A stretch of 64,000 nucleotides of DNA. It comes from Apostichopus japonicus (lineage: Eukaryota; Echinodermata; Holothuroidea; Aspidochirotida; Stichopodidae). Under the pieces are notes generated by a model. It made no database searches, was not told where the DNA came from, and saw only the letters and a list, made by a program, of their open reading frames with translations. Shown here piece by piece: positions 58,901 to 64,000 of this stretch. The stretch's first letter is position 1. Every line of letters begins with the position of its first letter. A program made the position numbers and the translations under genes. The DNA is taken from contig NC_092572.1 of NCBI RefSeq assembly GCF_037975245.1, positions 13,054,769-13,118,768 of the forward strand, read 5' to 3'.

Positions 58901-61772
58901 AGGATTACAGGTTCCAGCCCTGGCCAGATCATTGCGTTGCGTCCCTCGGGGGACACGTGGTTGTTGTGACCCAGGAGGGATTGATTGAATTGTGCACTCT
59001 TTGGGTGTGTAGGTGTGACACGTTACCAAAGACCAGGTTTAAGTTGTAAAGTCGTGTGAGAGGGCCTTGGCCTTGAACAAGACTGTAAACCTAAAATAAA
59101 AAATATAAAAAATAATAATAATAATAACAGGTCATTAGTATTTCTGTCACTTATGCTACGAATTTGCAGAATTATGTATAATTACCGTCCTTGGTGTTTT
59201 GAAATTAATTTCTAGACATTGAGCTTAGATGAGACATTATTGTATTGTGTACCATTTTTTTCCGTAGGGTTGGCAGCAAAATGTTTTGTGGTGAACTTGT
59301 GGTTTTTCTGAAGCTAATGTCCCTTTCTTGCGGATTTGAGGGCTTAACTAATCAGCTTTCATAGATTAGAATATCTCATAGTTTGCAAACTTTCGTCAGC
59401 TTCTCGTAACTGACTTGCCAGAGTTTTGCAACTGTTAGCTTACAGTAACATTAAACTGTGTCTGTCTGTCTGTCTGCCTGTAATAATTATACTATGTACA
59501 AGTGCTTGCTTTTGATTGTGATTTTTTCTCCAAACGAAGAATCTGACAAAACTGGTTCTTGATTGTCACAAGTGCAACTGACATTCTCATTGTCTGTTTT
59601 GTTTCGTGGATAAGTAAATCAGTTGTCATTTAAATAAGTTTTGCTAATTTACATATGTTTATACGTAATCAAAATGCGACCCTGTGAATGAAGAGATGCC
59701 TACATTTACCCTCAAAGCCTTCCTCTATGAGTAGATCAGCAGTTTGTTTACAGTTTTTTTTCTCTCTCTGGAAAGATGCCTTTCATTAATAATATCATTG
59801 TTATTTAAATAGGAACCTTCGGGGTTCGAAAGGTCGATATAGTTCAAGTAAATTCAAGTGAATTAGTAAATGTAGAGACTGGGAAAACATTACATATCAG
59901 GTTAAGTTATTCATTTCTTCTTGATGCGATTGTGTTGATTCTTCTCTCGTTTCAGTGGATACCTTAATCAGGGGTAAATCTTCTGGAGAAAGAAACATTG
60001 CACTCATTGATGATCTCTCCTACGTCAGCAAAGCGGCCAACAAGCTTCAAGATCTCTTGGACGTGGTCTTAAACTATGTTGATGAAGTCATCGTAAGTAT
60101 TCAGTATCAAGTTTTGATGTCCCATGACAGTACAAATCCACATTTACACAGATTCTTTCCGGTTACTAAAAGCATTTGGGTTGTGGAGGAGGGGGAGGGC
60201 TGGTAAGGGGAAATGGCATCCTTTTTGCTGTTGACACAGTTTTTTGTTTGTTTGGGGGGGGGGGGAGAGAAGGTGGGTGGGGGGGGGAAATGTCAATCGC
60301 TGTACTCTGTGGCACGTTTGTCAGCAGTTACCCAAGTGGAATCGAGTTAATTGTTCATGACATACAGGTTGTTTGGTATACTAATGGCTACTATATGTTC
60401 CTAATTTTCCACAATTTGTCAACATTTGACCTCATGCAGGTGACAAACTGATATAAACAGCTTGAATAGGGAGAAGGATCATCTATACAAGCAGCAGTGA
60501 ATTAAAGATTCCTGAAGTTATAACATCAAAATAGATAATATTAATATATAATATTAATCCTCCAATGTTGCTAACAAGTTTTTTTTTTCCTTTTTTTTCA
60601 CCCAGGCTGGCAGAATCTCAGCTGACAACCAAGTTGGACGTTATTTGATGGACCTGGTTGCCAAGGTACCTAAACTACAACCTGAAGACCTGGACCAGAT
60701 GCTCAATAACAGCATGAAGGTACGGTATGACTGGACCCCTTATATGTACAACTGTGTACTAGTACATGTAATAACAGCATGAAGGAACGGTATGACATGA
60801 CCCCTCATATGTAAACTGTACTAGTACATGTAATAACAGCATGAAGGTACGGTATGACAGGACCCCTCATATGTACAACTGTGTACTAGTACATGTAATA
60901 ACAGCATGAAGGTACGGTATGACAGGACCCCTCATATGTACAACTGTGTACTATTACATGTAATAACAGCATGAAGGTACGGTACGCCAGCACCCCTCAT
61001 ATGTACAACTGTGTACTAGTACATGTAATAACAGCATGAAGGTACGGTATGACAGGACCCCTCATATGTACAACTGTGTACTAGTACATGTAATAACAGC
61101 ATGAAGGTACGGTATGACAGGACCCCTCATATGTACAACTGTGTACTATTACATGTAATAACAGCATGAAGGTACGGTACGCCAGCACCCCTCATATGTA
61201 CAACTGTGTACTAGTACATGTAATACACAAATACTACAGTGCATTCCTACCATCCCCAAGCAATTGTACTCCTTTACAGGGATGAATGTGATCACATGAG
61301 TATCCCTAGAAAATATCACATGTGTTACATCACAATCCCATGATAAGCCTGATACCACATGCCAACCCATAGAAGCAGCCCCAAAAGCCTTAATCTGCCA
61401 ACAATTACAACTGGTTTACTGAATGCCAGGAGAGATAACCCCTATATTATTCCAAGGGGATTTAAACTACCACAATGGTTCCACACCGTCCACACAGAAG
61501 TCCCATTGATCCACAACTCTACAGTAACAGCGTATAACAGCATGAATGTATAAATGCTGTGTGAGTTCAATGTCTCCTTTATTGCTGTTTCAGCTGACAT
61601 CTATGATCTATCCCAGAATGCTATGTTACTGTCGAGTTCATACTTCCTTCTCTTCTTCGTTTCTCTTCAGGATCTCTTGATGGTTACATATCTCTCACAG
61701 TTAGTATCTACTCAGCTGAGCCTCAATGAAAACCTCACATCGATGGTCTCTAAAGGAATTGACAAGTTTTGA
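55931..61772 (+). CDS. EIF3F: Eukaryotic translation initiation factor 3 subunit F
   Basis: Eight coding exons: 55931-56045, 56524-56594, 57288-57367, 57790-57927, 58316-58407, 59956-60092, 60606-60719 and 61671-61772. All GT..AG and in phase, giving 282 aa, about the length of the conserved part of human eIF3f, without its Pro/Ala-rich N-terminal extension. It is an MPN-domain subunit of eIF3, which recruits the 43S complex to mRNA. Matches include [78 protein letters not shown] and [10 protein letters not shown]. The His-x-His and Asp ligands of active JAMM proteases are not conserved, as expected for a non-catalytic MPN subunit. Intron 7 begins with a minisatellite that copies the exon 7 end. 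Confidence 0.97.
58408..59955 (+). other. EIF3F intron 5
   Basis: It holds the SINE copy at 58862-59130 and otherwise no recognised feature. Confidence 0.5.
58862..59130 (+). mobile_element. tRNA-derived SINE, copy 3
   Basis: The head GTGGTCAAGTGGTTAAGGCA (A box) is followed by GGTTCCAGCCC (B box). The body CCTCGGGGGACACGTGG, then CTCTTTGGGTGTGTAGGTG matches the 3' domain of copy 2. A tail of AATAAAAAATATAAAAAATA and (AAT)n runs to about 59130. Same sense as EIF3F. Confidence 0.8.
60706..61224 (+). repeat. 65-bp minisatellite containing the EIF3F exon 7 end and donor
   Basis: Eight units, with the AGCATGAAG motif at 60711, 60776, 60838, 60903, 60968, 61033, 61098 and 61163. Spacing is 65 bp, except one of 62. 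The first unit begins in coding sequence: AATAACAGCATGAAG|GTACGG is the end of exon 7 and its donor. Most later units repeat AATAACAGCATGAAGGTACGG apart from single changes. Units 3-5 and 6-8 form a three-unit, 195-bp higher-order repeat: variants GACAGGACCC, GACAGGACCC with CTATTACATG, and CGCCAGCACC recur in the same order. Confidence 0.92.
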
Positions 61773-64000
61773 TGTCTTCGCTTCTGCTAGAGATCTTTCT
61801 TCAGACCAAAAAAGGTTTAAAAAAATATGTGAATTGGTAGGGATAGAGATCAAACCCTGCTGCCTTTTGGAGAGGTTGATGTGTTTGGTATTTAGAAGAT
61901 GGTATTTGTGTAATGTTACAATACTTTCAGTTTAGTAAGTATGTTCATGTATACTTGCATCTGACTAAGTATGTATACTTATGTATACTTATGTACTACT
62001 AAGTATGAATGCTATGATATTGCTAAGTATATTTGCAAACTTCTTTTGCACATAAGCAAAATGAAAGAAATGGTAAGATACATAAAAAACCTCACTTGAA
62101 AGAAAAATCATCTCATTATATAGCCAAAGATGACGACATCACAAAATTTCATGTAGATATTTTGATATGGATGAACAGTTATTTATGTTTGAGAAATAAA
62201 ATTTTAAAGAGGCTAAAAAAGCTTACAAAACAAATGCAATCATTTTAAGTAGCAAACACATCTGGCTCTCTCAAGTAAAGTTAGGCTCTTCTAGAAAATT
62301 GGGTCTGGCTGGAGAGAAGTGTCAGACATAGATAAGGGTGGTAGCAAGATTCTTGCTGAAAATCATGTCATTTTTGAAGTCTGGTTAATACTCCCCCAAG
62401 TATTTTAAGTTATAAGAGTATTCTCTACCCTACTGTGATTATGTACAACTGTGAAAACATACAAAATGACATTTTCAGCAAATTACTCCTAAGTCTGTTA
62501 TATGCTGAGATGACACAAAGCAAAAATATGTATTGAAATGACTGATGCTCAATTGAAAAGAAAATCAAAATCATTTAATGGTACCTCACCAACGTAGATA
62601 AACTGAAAATGTCCTGACCTTATGAAGAGAAAATTGACTGCTTATCACAACTTTGGAATTACTTCTGATCTGAACCAATAGTTGGTTTAGGATTTGAAGA
62701 TGCTTTATAACAGTTTTATCGTGAGATAGTCATTCCCATCTATCCACACTCCTCCTCCTTAACAAAATTATTTCAGACAAATAGTTACCTCTTTTTATGT
62801 TGGCGACCTTTAAAATGGCCCCCATCAGTACTGGTTGTATAAATTTCTATAACAGTTTGAGGAATTGCTCTCTGTGTTTTATAGCTTAATCAATAGGAGT
62901 GGCTGGACTGTATAGTCTAAGACACATGCAAATGATGTCAGCTCCTCAAAAGCAATACACAAATCAGGGGGTCTGATTCTTTTTAAATGCTCTTGGTTTG
63001 AATGAATGTGGATAGGGTACAAAAAAAAACAGCCAGGTATATTTTCTCTATACCTTGGATAATCTGCTTAATGTCCGCTGTGTGTGTGGGACTTGTTATA
63101 AATATGAAATATATCTCATTATTGCTTCTTATGTATATTACATGCATATAAGTGGGATGGAATGAAGTAACATTGAATTAAGATTGTTAACATCTACATT
63201 AGCTGATATGTTCATATTTATAATGTTAGGTTCTGGTAATAAAATAATAAAAGAGGGCAAAGTATGTTAACCTTGTTTGTGATTTTTTTTTGTATTACCC
63301 TTTTTTCAGTCAGCTATGTACTGATGTAAGCATTATTAATGAAAACTCTGTGTGGTACTTGCTTACCAATGCTTGCCCTATCCCCTCAGTGTATTAAGTG
63401 TTACCCGTAACATTAAAAAAAAGTGTTTGTCTTGCATAGAAATGTGAGCCTCTTTGGGCTCCGAGATGCTTGGGCTGTCTAGGCCTCTTGTTAACATTGG
63501 GGATAATGGATGGTACAAGAGTTTATCAATGGATAGTGACATAAAATCAAGCTCCTGGCTGGAATGCCCTGAACAAGTGAAATGAATCAGGGGCAGATCC
63601 AGTATATAATAAATGAAAGGGGTGGCCCTGGGGTAATTAAAGCTGGCCCCCTCATATAAGAGAGGGGGGTGTTTGGGATTGTCATCTCCCCCCCCCCCCA
63701 AAAAAACTGAATTGTGCTAGTACCTTGTTTTGAATTTTGTGTGATGTTGAAAGGCGAAGGAGGGAGAAAGTGTTCCCACAGACATTTTTGGAGACAAAGT
63801 GGTGACGGCTTGACTTACTTGCCCCTGACCCCCCCCCTCGCTTGTCAGGGTTGGAAACAGCAGCTGTCAAGAAGAACAAAACTGCATATTGGTAGCAAAA
63901 GAAAAGATAAACTTTAATATTAATACTGACTATAAAATAGATGTATTCTCCATTAAACAAACAGTCTTTGCATTCTCATTTATTAGTCGTTTTATGGTTT
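61773..64000 (+). other. EIF3F 3' UTR and downstream flank
   Basis: The first AATAAA after the stop is at 62195-62200 (GAGAAATAAAATTTT), and others lie near 63238-63248. Beyond that are a C run at about 63689-63698 and no recognised exon. The ORFs at 63378-63960 lack family features. Confidence 0.5.

Overview
The window is animal nuclear DNA, not microbial. Genes are split by introns with GT..AG junctions. The sequence is AT-rich by eye, with many G or C homopolymer runs, microsatellites and dispersed transposon debris. Each identified gene has a clear vertebrate homologue, but the gaps are compact and introns short to medium. With a nuclear IkB of the zeta type, a hammerhead-bearing Penelope-like element and tRNA-derived SINEs, this points to an invertebrate deuterostome. 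An echinoderm, perhaps a sea cucumber, is my best guess; this is inference.

Layout. 511-649 (-): first coding exon of an unrecognised gene running off the left edge. 650-9089: gene-poor, with a 534-bp foldback element (3629-4162), a Penelope-like remnant carrying a hammerhead-type motif (6415-6830) and a LINE 3' end (about 8040-8490). 9090-9178: CRE, kappaB-like and CCAAT sites. 9516-18778 (+): nuclear IkB, NFKBIZ-like, six coding exons, 851 aa. 22749-23688 (-): TEN1, two exons, 138 aa. 25747-50973 (+): SMG9, eleven coding exons, 520 aa. SMG9 intron 8 (36068-48702) holds a complete gene on the other strand, TLCD5 (38056-45406), whose start codon appears to sit alone in its own exon. 51743-55267 (-): CFAP126/Flattop, four exons, 169 aa. 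55931-61772 (+): EIF3F, eight exons, 282 aa. 61773-64000: 3' flank.

Gene pairs. NFKBIZ-like and TEN1 are tail to tail. TEN1 and SMG9 are head to head. SMG9 and CFAP126 are tail to tail, with poly(A) signals only 34 bp apart. CFAP126 and EIF3F are head to head across 663 bp. The products act in unrelated processes (NF-kB transcription control, telomere replication, nonsense-mediated decay, membrane lipid biology, cilia, translation initiation), so this is shared-promoter packing rather than a pathway cluster.

The most unusual material is repeat-derived. A tRNA-type SINE inside TLCD5 has had one 64-bp segment multiplied to 12 copies. The array was split by a 2.4-kb hAT-like element with an exact 8-bp target duplication, and that element contains a Penelope-like GIY-YIG ORF plus an intact hammerhead motif. 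Two intronic minisatellites, in SMG9 intron 6 and EIF3F intron 7, begin at a real splice donor and repeat the exon end and donor in every unit. No wholly new enzyme or defence system was found.
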